Positions 48,901 to 62,600 of a DNA stretch of 64,000 nucleotides are shown piece by piece. The translations under genes and the position numbers were made by a program. Origin of the DNA: Haliclystus octoradiatus (lineage: Eukaryota; Cnidaria; Staurozoa; Stauromedusae; Haliclystidae); the NCBI GenBank assembly GCA_916610825.1, contig OU744449.1:16581354-16645353 (forward strand). Direction: 5' to 3'. How positions within the stretch are numbered: the stretch's first letter is position 1; every line of letters begins with the position of its first letter. Below the pieces are notes generated by a model. It worked only from the letters and a program-made list of their open reading frames with translations, had not been told where the DNA came from and searched no databases.

Positions 48901-51093
48901 GTCTTTTTGAATTCCCAAGGGAATTAGGCATTGTTTTTGGTCTTTCTGAATTCCCAAGGGAATTAGGCATTGTTTTTGGTTATTTTGAATTCTCAAGGGA
49001 TTTAGGCATTGTTTTTGTTCTTTTTGTATTCCCAAGGGAATTAGGCATTGTTTTTGGTCTTTCTGAATTCCCAAGGGATCTAGGCATTGTTTTTTGTCTT
49101 TTTGTATTCCCAAGGAAATTTGGCATTGTTTTTGATCATTTTGAATTCTCAAGGGAATTAGGCATTGTTTTTGGCCTTTTTGAATTCCCAAGGCAATTAT
49201 GCATTGTTTTTTTGAAATTTTAAATTCCCAAGGGATTCAGGCATTGCTTTTGGTCATTTTGAATTCCCAAGGAAATTTTGCATTGTTTTTGGTCTTTTTG
49301 AATTCCAAAGGGAATTAGGCATTGTTTTTGGTCTTTTTGTATTCCCAAGGGAATTAGGCATTGTTTTTGGTCTTTTTAATTCCCAAGAGAATTAGGCATT
49401 GTTTTTGGCCTTTTTGAATTCCCAAGGGAATTAGGCATTGTTTTTGATCTTTTTGTATTCCAAAGGAAATTAGGCATTGTTTTTGGTCTTTTTTAATTCC
49501 CAAGGGAATTAGGCATTGTTTTTGGCCTTTTTGTATTCCCAAGGGAATTAAGCATTGTTTTTGATCTTTTTGTATTCCAAAGGAAATTAGGCATTGTTTT
49601 TGGTCTTTTTTAATTCCAAATGGAATTAGGCATTGTTTTTGGCCTTTTTGTATTCCCAAGGGAATTAGGCATTGTTTTTGGTCATTTTGAATTCTCAAGG
49701 GATTTAGGCATTGTTTTTGATCTTTTTGTATTCCCAAGGTAATTAGACAATGTTTTTGGTCTTTTTGTATTCCCAAGGGAATTAGGCATTGTTTTTGGTC
49801 TTTTTGTATTCCCAAGGGAATTATGGATTTTTTTTGGTCTTTTTGTATGGTCTTTTTGTATTCCCAAGGGAATTAGGCATTGTTTTTGGTCTTTCTGAAT
49901 TCCCAAGGAAATTAGGCATTGTTTTTGGTCATTTTGAATTCTCAAGGGATTTAGGCATTGTTTTTGGTCTTTTTGTATTACCAAGGTAATTAGGCAATGT
50001 TTTTGGTCTTTTTGTATTCCCAAGGGATTTAGGTATTGTTTTTTAATATTTTGAATTCTCAAGGGTATTAGGCATTAGTTTTGGTCATTTTGAATTCTAA
50101 AGGGATTTAGGTATTGTTTTTTAAGATTTTGAATTCTCAAGGGATTTAGGCATTGTTTTTGGTCTTTTTGTATGGTCTTTTTGTATTCCCAAGGGAATTA
50201 GGCATTGTTTTTGGTCTTTTTGTATGGTCTTTTTGTATTCCCAAGGGAATTAGGCATTGTTTTTGGTCTTTTTGTATTCCCAAGGGAATTAGGCATTGTT
50301 TTTTGTCTTTTTGAATTCCAAAGGGAATTAGGCATTGGTTTTGGTCTTTTTGTATTCCCAAGGGAATTAGGCATTGTTTTTGGTCTTTTTGTATTCCCAA
50401 GGGAATTAGGCATTGTTTTTGGTCTTTTTGTATGGTCTTTTTGAATTCCCAAGGGAATTAGGCATTGTTTTTGGTCTTTCTGAATTCCCAAGGGAATTAG
50501 GCATTGTTTTTGGTTATTTTGAATTCTCAAGGGATTTAGGCATTGTTTTTGTTCTTTTTGTATTCCCAAGGGAATTAGGCATTGTTTTTGGTCTTTCTGA
50601 ATTCCCAAGGGATCTAGGCATTGTTTTTTGTCTTTTTGTATTCCCAAGGAAATTTGGCATTGTTTTTGATCATTTTGAATTCTCAAGGGAATTAGGCATT
50701 GTTTTTGGCCTTTTTGAATTCCCAAGGCAATTATGCATTGTTTTTTTGAAATTTTAAATTCCCAAGGGATTCAGGCATTGCTTTTGGTCATTTTGAATTC
50801 CCAAGGAAATTTTGCATTGTTTTTGGTCTTTTTGAATTCCAAAGGGAATTAGGCATTGTTTTTGGTCTTTTTGTATTCCCAAGGGAATTAGGCATTGTTT
50901 TTGGTCTTTTTAATTCCCAAGAGAATTAGGCATTGTTTTTGGCCTTTTTGAATTCCCAAGGGAATTAGGCATTGTTTTTGATCTTTTTGTATTCCAAAGG
51001 AAATTAGGCATTGTTTTTGGTCTTTTTTAATTCCCAAGGGAATTAGGCATTGTTTTTGGCCTTTTTGTATTCCCAAGGGAATTAAGCATTGTT
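48026..51093. repeat. 1,534-bp tandem duplication, abutting and near identical
   Basis: Copy one is about 48026-49559 and copy two about 49560-51093. The unit is 38 monomers including four 52-mers, one 40-mer and one 38-mer, which sums to 1,534 bp. All translated stretches I compared between the copies (several hundred codons in different frames) are identical, so this looks like the youngest large duplication in the window. A 1,883-bp offset links part of copy two to 52088-52327. Confidence 0.88.
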
Positions 51094-53685
51094 TTTGGTC
51101 TTTCTGAATTCCCAAGGGATATAGGCATTGTTTTTTGTCTTTTTGTATTCCCAAGGGAATTAGGCATTGTTTTTGGTCTTTTTAATTCCCAAGGGAATTA
51201 GGCATTGTTTTTGGCCTTTTTGAATTCCCAAGGGAATTAGGCATTGTTTTTTATCTTTTTGTATTCCAAAGGAAATTAGGCATTGTTTTTGGTCTTTTTT
51301 AATTCCCAAGGGAATTAGGCATTGTTTCTGGCCTTTTTGTATTCCCAAGGGAATTAGGCATTGTTTTTGGTCATTTTGAATTCTCAAGGGATTTAGGCAT
51401 TGTTTTTGATCTTTTTGTATTCCCAAGGTAATTAGACAATGTTTTTGGTCTTTTTGTATTCCCAAGGGAATTAGGCATTGTTTTTGGTCTTTTTGTATTC
51501 CCAAGGGAATTAGGCATTGTTTTTGGTCTTTTTGTATGGTCTTTTTGTATTCCCAAGGGAATTAGGCATTGTTTTTGGTCTTTCTGAATTCCCAAGGAAA
51601 TTAGGCATCGTTTTTGGTCATTTTGAATTCTCAAGGGATTTAGGCATTGTTTTTGGTCTTTTTAATTCCCAAGGGAATTAGGCATTGTTTTTGATCTTTT
51701 TGTATTCCAAAGGAAATTAGGCATTGTTTTTGGTCTTTTTTAATTCCAAAGGGAATTAGGCATTGTTTTTGGCCTTTTTGTATTCCCAAGGGAATTAGGC
51801 ATTGTTTTTGGTCATTTTGAATTCTCAAGGGATTTAGGCATTGTTTTTGGTCTTTTTGTATTCCCAAGGTAATTAGGCAATGTTTTTGGTCTTTTTGTAT
51901 TCCCAAGGGATTTAGGTATTGTTTTTTAATATTTTGAATTCTCAAGGGTATTAGGCATTAGTTTTGGTCATTTTGAATTCTAAAGGGATTTAGGTATTGT
52001 TTTTTAAGATTTTGAATTCTCAAGGGATTTAGGCATTGTTTTTGGTCTTTTTGTATGGTCTTTTTGTATTCCCAAGGGAATTAGGCATTGTTTTTGGTCT
52101 TTTTGTATGGTCTTTTTGTATTCCCAAGGGAATTAGGCATTGTTTTTGGTCTTTTTGTATTCCCAAGGGAATTAGGCATTGTTTTTTGTCTTTTTGAATT
52201 CCAAAGGGAATTAGGCATTGGTTTTGGTCTTTTTGTATTCCCAAGGGAATTAGGCATTGTTTTTGGTCTTTTTGTATTCCCAAGGGAATTAGGCATTGTT
52301 TTTGGTCTTTTTGTATGGTCTTTTTGAATTCCCAAGGGAATTAGGCATTGTTTTTGGTCTTTCTGAATTCCCAAGGAAATTAGGCATTGTTTTTGGTTAT
52401 TTTGAATTCTCAAGGGATTTAGGCATTGTTTTTGGTCTTTTTGTATTCCCAAGGGATTTAGGTATTGTTTTTTAATATTTTGAATTCTCAAGGGTATTAG
52501 GCATTAGTTTTGGTCATTTTGAATTCTAAAGGGATTTAGGTATTGTTTTTTAATAATTTGAATTCTCAAGGGATTTAGGCATTGTTTTTGGTCTTTTTGT
52601 ATGGTCTTTTTGTATTCCCAAGGGAATTAGGCATTGTTATTGGTCTTTCTGAATTCCCAAGGGATGTAGGCATTGTTTTTGGTCAATTTGAATTCCCAAG
52701 GGAATTAGGCATTGATTTTGATCATTTTGAATTCTTAAGGGAATTAGGCATTGTTTTTGGCCTTTTTGAATTCCCAAGGCAATTATGCATTGTTTTTTTG
52801 AAATTTTAAATTCCCAAGGGATTCAGGCATTGCTTTTGGTCATTTTGAATTCCCAAGGAAATTAGGCATTGTTTTTGGTCTTTTTGAATTCCAAAGGGAT
52901 TTAGGCATTGTTTTTGGTCTTTTTGTATTCCAAAGGGAATTAGGCATTGTTTTTGGTCTTTTTAATTCCCAAGAGAATTAGGCATTGTTTTTGGCCTTTT
53001 TGAATTCCCAAGGGAATTAGGCATTGTTTTTGATCTTTTTGTATTCCAAAGGAAATTAGGCATTGTTTTTGGTCTTTTTGAATTCCAAAGGGATTTAGGC
53101 ATTGTTTTTGGTCTTTTTGTATTCCAAAGGGAATTAGGCATTGTTTTTGGTCTTTTTAATTCCCAAGAGAATTAGGCATTGTTTTTGGCCTTTTTGAATT
53201 CCCAAGGGAATTAGGCATTGTTTTTGATCTTTTTGTATTCCAAAGGAAATTAGGCATTGTTTTTGGTCTTTTTTAATTCCCAAGGGAATTAGGCATTGTT
53301 TTTGGCCTTTTTGTATTCCAAAGGGAATTAAGCATTGTTTTTGGTCTTTTTGTATTCCCAAGGGAATTAGGCATCGTTTTTGGTCTTTTTGTATTCTCAA
53401 GGGAATTAGGCATTGTTTTTTGTGTTTTTGAATTCCCAAGGGAATTAGGCATTGGTTTTGGTATTTTTGTATTCCCAAGGGAATTAGGCATTGTTTTTGG
53501 TCATTTTGAATTCTCAAGAGATTTAGGCATTGTTTTTGGTCTTTTTGTATTCCCAAGGTAATTAGGCAATGTTTTTGGTCTTTTTGTATTCCCAAGAGAA
53601 TTAGGCATTGTTTTTGGTCTTTTTGTATTCCCAAGGGAATTAGGCATTGTTTTTGGTCATTTTGAATTCTCAAGGGATTTAGGCA

Positions 53686-56600
53686 TTGTTTTTTGTCTTT
53701 TTGTATGGTCTTTTTGTATTCCCAAGGGAATTAGGCATTGTTTTTGGTCTTTCTGAATTCCCAAGGGATATAGGCATTGTTTTTGGTCATTTTGAATTCC
53801 CAAGGGAATTAGGCATTGTTTTTGATCATTTTGAATTCTTAAGGGAATTAGGCATTGTTTTTGGTCTTTTTAATTCCCAAGAGAATTAGGCATTGTTTTT
53901 GGCCTTTTTGAATTCCCGAGGGAATTAGGCATTGTTTTTGATCTTTTTGTATTCCAAAGGAAATTAGGCATTGTTTTTGGTCTTTTTCAATTCCCAAGGG
54001 AATTAGGCATTGTTTTTGGCCTTTTTGTATTCCAAAGGGAATTAAGCATTGTTTTTGGTCTTTTTGTATTCCCATGAGAATTAGGCATCGTTTTTGGTCT
54101 TTTTGTATTCCCAAGGGAATTAGGCATTGTTTTTGGCCTTTTTGTATTCCCAAGGGAATTAGGCATTGTTTTTGGTCATTTTGAATTCTCAAGGGATTTA
54201 GGCATTGTTTTTGGTCTTTTTGTATTCCCAAGGTAATTAGGCAATGTTTTTGGTCTTTTTGTATTCCCAAGGGAATTAGGCATTGTTTTTGGTCTTTTTG
54301 CATTCCCAAGGGAATTAGGCATTGTTTTTGGTCTTTTTGTATGGTCTTTTTGTATTCCCAAGGGAATTAGGCATTATTTTTGGTCATTTTGAATTCTAAA
54401 GGGATTTAGGTATTGTTTTTTATTATTTTGAATTCTAAAGGGAATTAGGCATTGTTTTTGGTCTTTTTGAATTCGTAAGGGAAATAGGCATTGTTTTTGG
54501 TCTTTTTGTATTCCCAAGGGAATTAGGCATTGTTTTTGGTCATTTTGAATTCTCAAGGGATTTAGGCATTGTTTTTTGTCTTTTTGTATGGTCTTTTTGT
54601 ATTCCCAAGGGAATTAGGCATTGTTTTTGGTCTTTCTGAATTCCCAAGGGATATAGGCATTGTTTTTGGTCATTTTGAATTCCCAAGGGAATTAGGCATT
54701 GTTTTTGATCATTTTGAATTCTTAAGGGAATTAGGCATTGTTTTTGGCCTTTTTGAATTCCCAAGGCAATTATGCATTGTTTTTTTGAAATTTTAAATTC
54801 CCAAGGGATTCAGGCATTGCTTTTGGTCATTTTGAATTCCCAAGGAAATTAGGCATTGTTTTTGGTCTTTTTGAATTCCAAAGGGATTTAGGCATTGTTT
54901 TTGGTCTTTTTGTATTCCAAAGGGAATTAGGCATTGTTTTTGGTCTTTTTAATTCCCAAGAGAATTAGGCATAGTTTTTGGCCTTTTTGAATTCCCAAGG
55001 GAATTAGGCATTGTTTTTGATCTTTTTGTATTCCAAAGGAAATTAGGCATTGTTTCTGGTCTTTTTTAATTCCCAAGGGAATTAGGCATTGTTTTTGGCC
55101 TTTTTGTATTCCAAAGGGAATTAAGCATTGTTTTTGGTCTTTTTGTATTCCCAAGGGAATTAGGCATCGTATTTGGTCTTTTTGTATTCCCAAGGGAATT
55201 AGGCATTGTTTTTTGTCTTTTTGAATTCCCAAGGGAATTAGGCATTGGTTTTGGTCTTTTTGTATTCCCAAGGGAATTAGGCATTGTTTTTGGTCATTTT
55301 GAATTCCCAAGGGAATTAGGCATTGTTTTTGATCATTTTGAATTCTTAAGGGAATTAGGCATTGTTTTTGGCCTTTTTGAATTCCCAAGGCAATTATGCA
55401 TTGTTTTTTTGAAATTTTAAATTCCCAAGGGATTCAGGCATTGCTTTTGGTCATTTTGAATTCCCAAGGAAATTAGGCATTGTTTTTGGTCTTTTTGAAT
55501 TCCAAAGGGATTTAGGCATTGTTTTTGGTCTTTTTGTATTCCCAAGGGAATTAGGCATTGTTTTTTGTCTTTTTGAATTCCCAAGGGAATTAGGCATTGG
55601 TTTTGGTCTTTTTGTATTCCCAAGGGAATTAAGCATTGTTTTTGGTCATTTTGAATTCCCAAGGGAATTAGGCATTGTTTTTGATCATTTTGAATTCTTA
55701 AGGGAATTAGGCATTGTTTTTGGCCTTTTTGAATTCCCAAGGCAATTATGCATTGTTTTTTTGAAATTTTAAATTCCCAAGGGATTCAGGCATTGCTTTT
55801 GGTCATTTTGAATTCCCAAGGAAATTAGGCATTGTTTTTGGTCTTTTTGAATTCCAAAGGGATTTAGGCATTGTTTTTGGTCTTTTTGTATTTCCAAGGG
55901 AATTAGGCATTGTTTTTGGTCTTTTTGTATTCCCAAGGGAATTAGGCATTGTTTTGGGTCTTTTTGTATGGTCTTTTTGTATTCCCAAGGGAATTAGGCA
56001 TTATTTTTGGTCATTTTGAATTCTAAAGGGATTTAGGTATTGTTTTTTGTCTTTTTGTATTCTCAAGGGAATTACGCATTGTTTTTGGTCTTTTTGCATT
56101 CCCAAGGGAATTAGGCATTGTTTTTGGTCTTTTTGTATGGTCTTTTTGTATTCCCAAGGGAATTAGGCATTGTTTTTGGTCTTTTTGTATTCCCAAGGGA
56201 ATTAGGCATCGTTTTTGGTCTTTTTGTATTCTCAAGGGAATTAGGCATTGTTTTTTGTGTTTTTGAATTCCCAAGGGAATTAGGCATTGGTTTTGGTATT
56301 TTTGTATTCCCAAGGGAATTAGGCATTGTTTTTGGTCATTTTGAATTCTCAAGAGATTTAGGCATTGTTTTTGGTCTTTTTGTATTCCCAATGTAATTAG
56401 GCAATGTTTTTGGTCTTTTTGTATTCCCAAGGGAATTAGGCATTGTTTTTGGTCTTTTTGTATTCCCAAGGGAATTAGGCATTGTTTTTGGTCATTTTGA
56501 ATTCTCAAGGGATTTAGGCATTGTTTTTTGTCTTTTTGTATGGTCTTTTTGTATTCCCAAGGGAATTAGGCATTGTTTTTGGTCATTTTGAATTCTCAAG

Positions 56601-59600
56601 AGATTTAGGCATTGTTTTTGGTCTTTTTGTATTCCCAAGGTAATTAGGCAATGTTTTTGGTCTTTTTGTATTCCCAAGAGAATTAGGCATTGTTTTTGGT
56701 CTTTTTGTATTCCCAAGGGAATTAGGCATTGTTTTTGGTCATTTTGAATTCTCAAGGGATTTAGGCATTGTTTTTTGTCTTTTTGTATGGTCTTTTTGTA
56801 TTCCCAAGGGAATTAGGCATTGTTTTTGGTCTTTCTGAATTCCCAAGGGATATAGGCATTGTTTTTGGTCATTTTGAATTCCCAAGGGAATTAGGCATTG
56901 TTTTTGATCATTTTGAATTCTTAAGGGAATTAGGCATTGTTTTTGGTCTTTTTAATTCCCAAGAGAATTAGGCATTGTTTTTGGCATTTTTGAATTCCCG
57001 AGGGAATTAGGCATTGTTTTTGATCTTTTTGTATTCCAAAGGAAATTAGGCATTGTTTTTGGTCTTTTTCAATTCCCAAGGGAATTAGGCATTGTTTTTG
57101 GCCTTTTTGTATTCCAAAGGGAATTAAGCATTGTTTTTGGTCTTTTTGTATTCCCATGAGAATTAGGCATCGTTTTTGGTCTTTTTGTATTCCCAAGGGA
57201 ATTAGGCATTGTTTTTGGCCTTTTTGTATTCCCAAGGGAATTAGGCATTGTTTTTGGTCATTTTGAATTCTCAAGGGATTTAGGCATTGTTTTTGGTCTT
57301 TTTGTATTCCCAAGGTAATTAGGCAATGTTTTTGGTCTTTTTGTATTCCCAAGGGAATTAGGCATTGTTTTTGGTCTTTTTGCATTCCCAAGGGAATTAG
57401 GCATTGTTTTTGGTCTTTTTGTATGGTCTTTTTGTATTCCCAAGGGAATTAGGCATTATTTTTGGTCATTTTGAATTCTAAAGGGATTTAGGTATTGTTT
57501 TTTATTATTTTGAATTCTAAAGGGAATTAGGCATTGTTTTTGGTCTTTTTGAATTCGTAAGGGAAATAGGCATTGTTTTTGGTCTTTTTGTATTCCCAAG
57601 GGAATTAGGCATTGTTTTTGGTCATTTTGAATTCTCAAGGGATTTAGGCATTGTTTTTTGTCTTTTTGTATGGTCTTTTTGTATTCCCAAGGGAATTAGG
57701 CATTGTTTTTGGTCTTTCTGAATTCCCAAGGGATATAGGCATTGTTTTTGGTCATTTTGAATTCCCAAGGGAATTAGGCATTGTTTTTGATCATTTTGAA
57801 TTCTTAAGGGAATTAGGCATTGTTTTTGGCCTTTTTGAATTCCCAAGGCAATTATGCATTGTTTTTTTGAAATTTTAAATTCCCAAGGGATTCAGGCATT
57901 GCTTTTGGTCATTTTGAATTCCCAAGGAAATTAGGCATTGTTTTTGGTCTTTTTGAATTCCAAAGGGATTTAGGCATTGTTTTTGGTCTTTTTGTATTCC
58001 AAAGGGAATTAGGCATTGTTTTTGGTCTTTTTAATTCCCAAGAGAATTAGGCATTGTTTTTGGCCTTTTTGAATTCCCAAGGGAATTAGGCATTGTTTTT
58101 GATCTTTTTGTATTCCAAAGGAAATTAGGCATTGTTTCTGGTCTTTTTTAATTCCCAAGGGAATTAGGCATTGTTTTTGGCCTTTTTGTATTCCAAAGGG
58201 AATTAAGCATTGTTTTTGGTCTTTTTGTATTCCCAAGGGAATTAGGCATCGTTTTTGGTCTTTTTGTATTCCCAAGGGAATTAGGCATTGTTTTTTGTCT
58301 TTTTGAATTCCCAAGGGAATTAGGCATTGGTTTTGGTCTTTTTGTATTCCCAAGGGAATTAGGCATTGTTTTTGGTCATTTTGAATTCCCAAGGGAATTA
58401 GGCATTGTTTTTGATCATTTTGAATTCTTAAGGGAATTAGGCATTGTTTTTGGCCTTTTTGAATTCCCAAGGCAATTATGCATTGTTTTTTTGAAATTTT
58501 AAATTCCCAAGGGATTCAGGCATTGCTTTTGGTCATTTTGAATTCCCAAGGAAATTAGGCATTGTTTTTGGTCTTTTTGAATTCCAAAGGGATTTAGGCA
58601 TTGTTTTTGGTCTTTTTGTATTCCCAAGGGAATTAGGCATTGTTTTTTGTCTTTTTGAATTCCCAAGGGAATTAGGCATTGGTTTTGGTCTTTTTGTATT
58701 CCCAAGGGAATTAGGCATTGTTTTTGGTCATTTTGAATTCCCAAGGGAATTAGGCATTGTTTTTGATCATTTTGAATTCTTAAGGGAATTAGGCATTGTT
58801 TTTGGCCTTTTTGAATTCCCAAGGCAATTATGCATTGTTTTTTTGAAATTTTAAATTCCCAAGGGATTCAGGCATTGCTTTTGGTCATTTTGAATTCCCA
58901 AGGAAATTAGGCATTGTTTTTGGTCTTTTTGAATTCCAAAGGGATTTAGGCATTGTTTTTGGTCTTTTTGTATTCCCAAGGGAATTAGGCATTGTTTTTT
59001 GTCTTTTTGAATTCCCAAGGGAATTAGGCATTGGTTTTGGTCTTTTTGTATTCCCAAGGGAATTAAGCATTGTTTTTGGTCATTTTGAATTCCCAAGGGA
59101 ATTAGGCATTGTTTTTGATCATTTTGAATTCTTAAGGGAATTAGGCATTGTTGTTGGTCTTTTTGTATGGTCTTTTTGTATTCCCAAGGGAATTAGGCAT
59201 TATTTTTGGTCATTTTGAATTCTAAAGGGATTTAGGTATTGTTTTTTGTCTTTTTGTATTCTCAAGGGAATTACGCATTGTTTTTGGTCTTTTTGCATTC
59301 CCAAGGGAATTAGGCATTGTTTTTGGTCTTTTTGAATTCTCAAGGGATTTAGGCATTGTTTTTTGTCTTTTTGTATGGTCTTTTTGTATTCCCAAGGGAA
59401 TTAGGCATTGTTTTTGGTCTTTCTGAATTCCCAAGGGATATAGGCATTGTTTTTGGTCATTTTGAATTCCCAAGGGAATTAGGCATTGTTTTTGATCATT
59501 TTGAATTCTTAAGGGAATTAGGCATTGTTTTTGGCCTTTTTGAATTCCCAAGGCAATTATGCATTGTTTTTTTGAAATTTTAAATTCCCAAGGGATTCAG

Positions 59601-62600
59601 GCATTGCTTTTGGTCATTTTGAATTCCCAAGGAAATTAGGCATTGTTTTTGGTCTTTTTGAATTCCAAAGGGATTTAGGCATTGTTTTTGGTCTTTTTGT
59701 ATTCCAAAGGGAATTAGGCATTGTTTTTGGTCTTTTTAATTCCCAAGAGAATTAGGCATTGTTTTTGGCCTTTTTGAATTCCCAAGGGAATTAGGCATTG
59801 TTTTTGATCTTTTTGTATTCCAAAGGAAATTAGGCATTGTTTCTGGTCTTTTTTAATTCCCAAGGGAATTAGGCATTGTTTTTGGCCTTTTTGTATTCCA
59901 AAGGGAATTAAGCATTGTTTTTGGTCTTTTTGTATTCCCAAGGGAATTAGGCATCGTTTTTGGTCTTTTTGTATTCCCAAGGGAATTAGGCATTGTTTTT
60001 TGTCTTTTTGAATTCCCAAGGGAATTAGGCATTGGTTTTGGTCTTTTTGTATTCCCAAGGGAATTAGGCATTGTTTTTGGTCATTTTGAATTCCCAAGGG
60101 AATTAGGCATTGTTTTTGATCATTTTGAATTCTTAAGGGAATTAGGCATTGTTTTTGGCCTTTTTGAATTCCCAAGGCAATTATGCATTGTTTTTTTGAA
60201 ATTTTAAATTCCCAAGGGATTCAGGCATTGCTTTTGGTCATTTTGAATTCCCAAGGAAATTAGGCATTGTTTTTGGTCTTTTTGAATTCCAAAGGGATTT
60301 AGGCATTGTTTTTGGTCTTTTTGTATTCCCAAGGGAATTAGGCATTGTTTTTTGTCTTTTTGAATTCCCAAGGGAATTAGGCATTGGTTTTGGTCTTTTT
60401 GTATTCCCAAGGGAATTAAGCATTGTTTTTGGTCATTTTGAATTCCCAAGGGAATTAGGCATTGTTTTTGATCATTTTGAATTCTTAAGGGAATTAGGCA
60501 TTGTTTTTGGCCTTTTTGAATTCCCAAGGCAATTATGCATTGTTTTTTTGAAATTTTAAATTCCCAAGGGATTCAGGCATTGCTTTTGGTCATTTTGAAT
60601 TCCCAAGGAAATTAGGCATTGTTTTTGGTCTTTTTGAATTCCCAAGGGAATTAGGCATTGTTTTTGGTCTTTTTGTATTCCCAAGGGAATTAGGCATTGT
60701 TTTTGGTCTTTTTGTATTCCCAAGGGAATTAGGCATTGTTTTGGGTCTTTTTGTATGGTCTTTTTGTATTCCCAAGGGAATTAGGCATTATTTTTGGTCA
60801 TTTTGAATTCCAAAGGGATTTAGGTATTGTTTTTTGTCTTTTTGTATTCTCAAGGGAATTACGCATTGTTTTTGGTCTTTTTGCATTCCCAAGGGAATTA
60901 GGCATTGTTTTTGGTCTTTTTGTATGGTCTTTTTGTATTCCCAAGGGAATTAGGCATTGTTTTTGGTCTTTTTGTATTCCCAAGGGAATTAGGCATTGTT
61001 TTTGGTCTTTTTGTATTCTCAAGGGAATTAGGCATTGTTTTTTGTGTTTTTGAATTCCCAAGGGAATTAGGCATTGGTTTTGGTATTTTTGTATTCCCAA
61101 GGGAATTAGGCATTGTTTTTGGTCATTTTGAATTCTCAAGAGATTTAGGCATTGTTTTTGGTCTTTTTGTATTCCCAATGTAATTAGGCAATGTTTTTGG
61201 TCTTTTTGTATTCCCAAGGGAATTAGGCATTGTTTTTGGTCTTTTAGTATTCCCAAGGGAATTAGGCATTGTTTTTGGTCATTTTGAATTCTCAAGGGAT
61301 TTAGGCATTGTTTTTTGTCTTTTTGTATGGTCTTTTTGTATTCCCAAGGGAATTAGGCATTGTTTTTGGTCATTTTGAATTCTCAAGAGATTTAGGCATT
61401 GTTTTTGGTCTTTTTGTATTCCCAAGGTAATTAGGCAATGTTTTTGGTCTTTTTGTATTCCCAAGAGAATTAGGCATTGTTTTTGGTCTTTTTGTATTCC
61501 CAAGGGAATTAGGCATTGTTTTTGGTCATTTTGAATTCTCAAGGGATTTAGGCATTGTTTTTTGTCTTTTTGTATGGTCTTTTTGTATTCCCAAGGGAAT
61601 TAGGCATTGTTTTTGGTCTTTCTGAATTCCCAAGGGATATAGGCATTGTTTTTGGTCATTTTGAATTCCCAAGGGAATTAGGCATTGTTTTTGATCATTT
61701 TGAATTCTTAAGGGAATTAGGCATTGTTTTTGGTCTTTTTAATTCCCAAGAGAATTAGGCATTGTTTTTGGCCTTTTTGAATTCCCGAGGGAATTAGGCA
61801 TTGTTTTTGATCTTTTTGTATTCCAAAGGAAATTAGGCATTGTTTTTGGTCTTTTTCAATTCCCAAGGGAATTAGGCATTGTTTTTGGCCTTTTTGTATT
61901 CCAAAGGGAATTAAGCATTGTTTTTGGTCTTTTTGTATTCCCATGAGAATTAGGCATCGTTTTTGGTCTTTTTGTATTCCCAAGGGAATTAGGCATTGTT
62001 TTTGGCCTTTTTGTATTCCCAAGGGAATTAGGCATTGTTTTTGGTCTTTTTGTATTCCCAAGGGAATTAGGCATTGTTTTTTGTCTTTTTGAATTCCCAA
62101 GGGAATTAGGCATTGGTTTTGGTCTTTTTGTATTCCCAAGGGAATTAGGCATTGTTTTTGGTCATTTTGAATTCCCAAGGGAATTAGGCATTGTTTTTGA
62201 TCATTTTGAATTCTTAAGGGAATTAGGCATTGTTTTTGGCCTTTTTGAATTCCCAAGGCAATTATGCATTGTTTTTTTGAAATTTTAAATTCCCAAGGGT
62301 TTCAGGCATTGCTTTTGGTCATTTTGAATTCCCAAGGAAATTAGGCATTGTTTTTGGTCTTTTTGAATTCCAAAGGGATTTAGGCATTGTTTTTGGTCTT
62401 TTTGTATTCCCAAGGGAATTAGGCATTGTTTTTTGTCTTTTTGAATTCCCAAGGGAATTAGGCATTGGTTTTGGTCTTTTTGTATTCCCAAGGGAATTAA
62501 GCATTGTTTTTGGTCATTTTGAATTCCCAAGGGAATTAGGCATTGTTTTTGATCATTTTGAATTCTTAAGGGAATTAGGCATTGTTTTTGGCCTTTTTGA

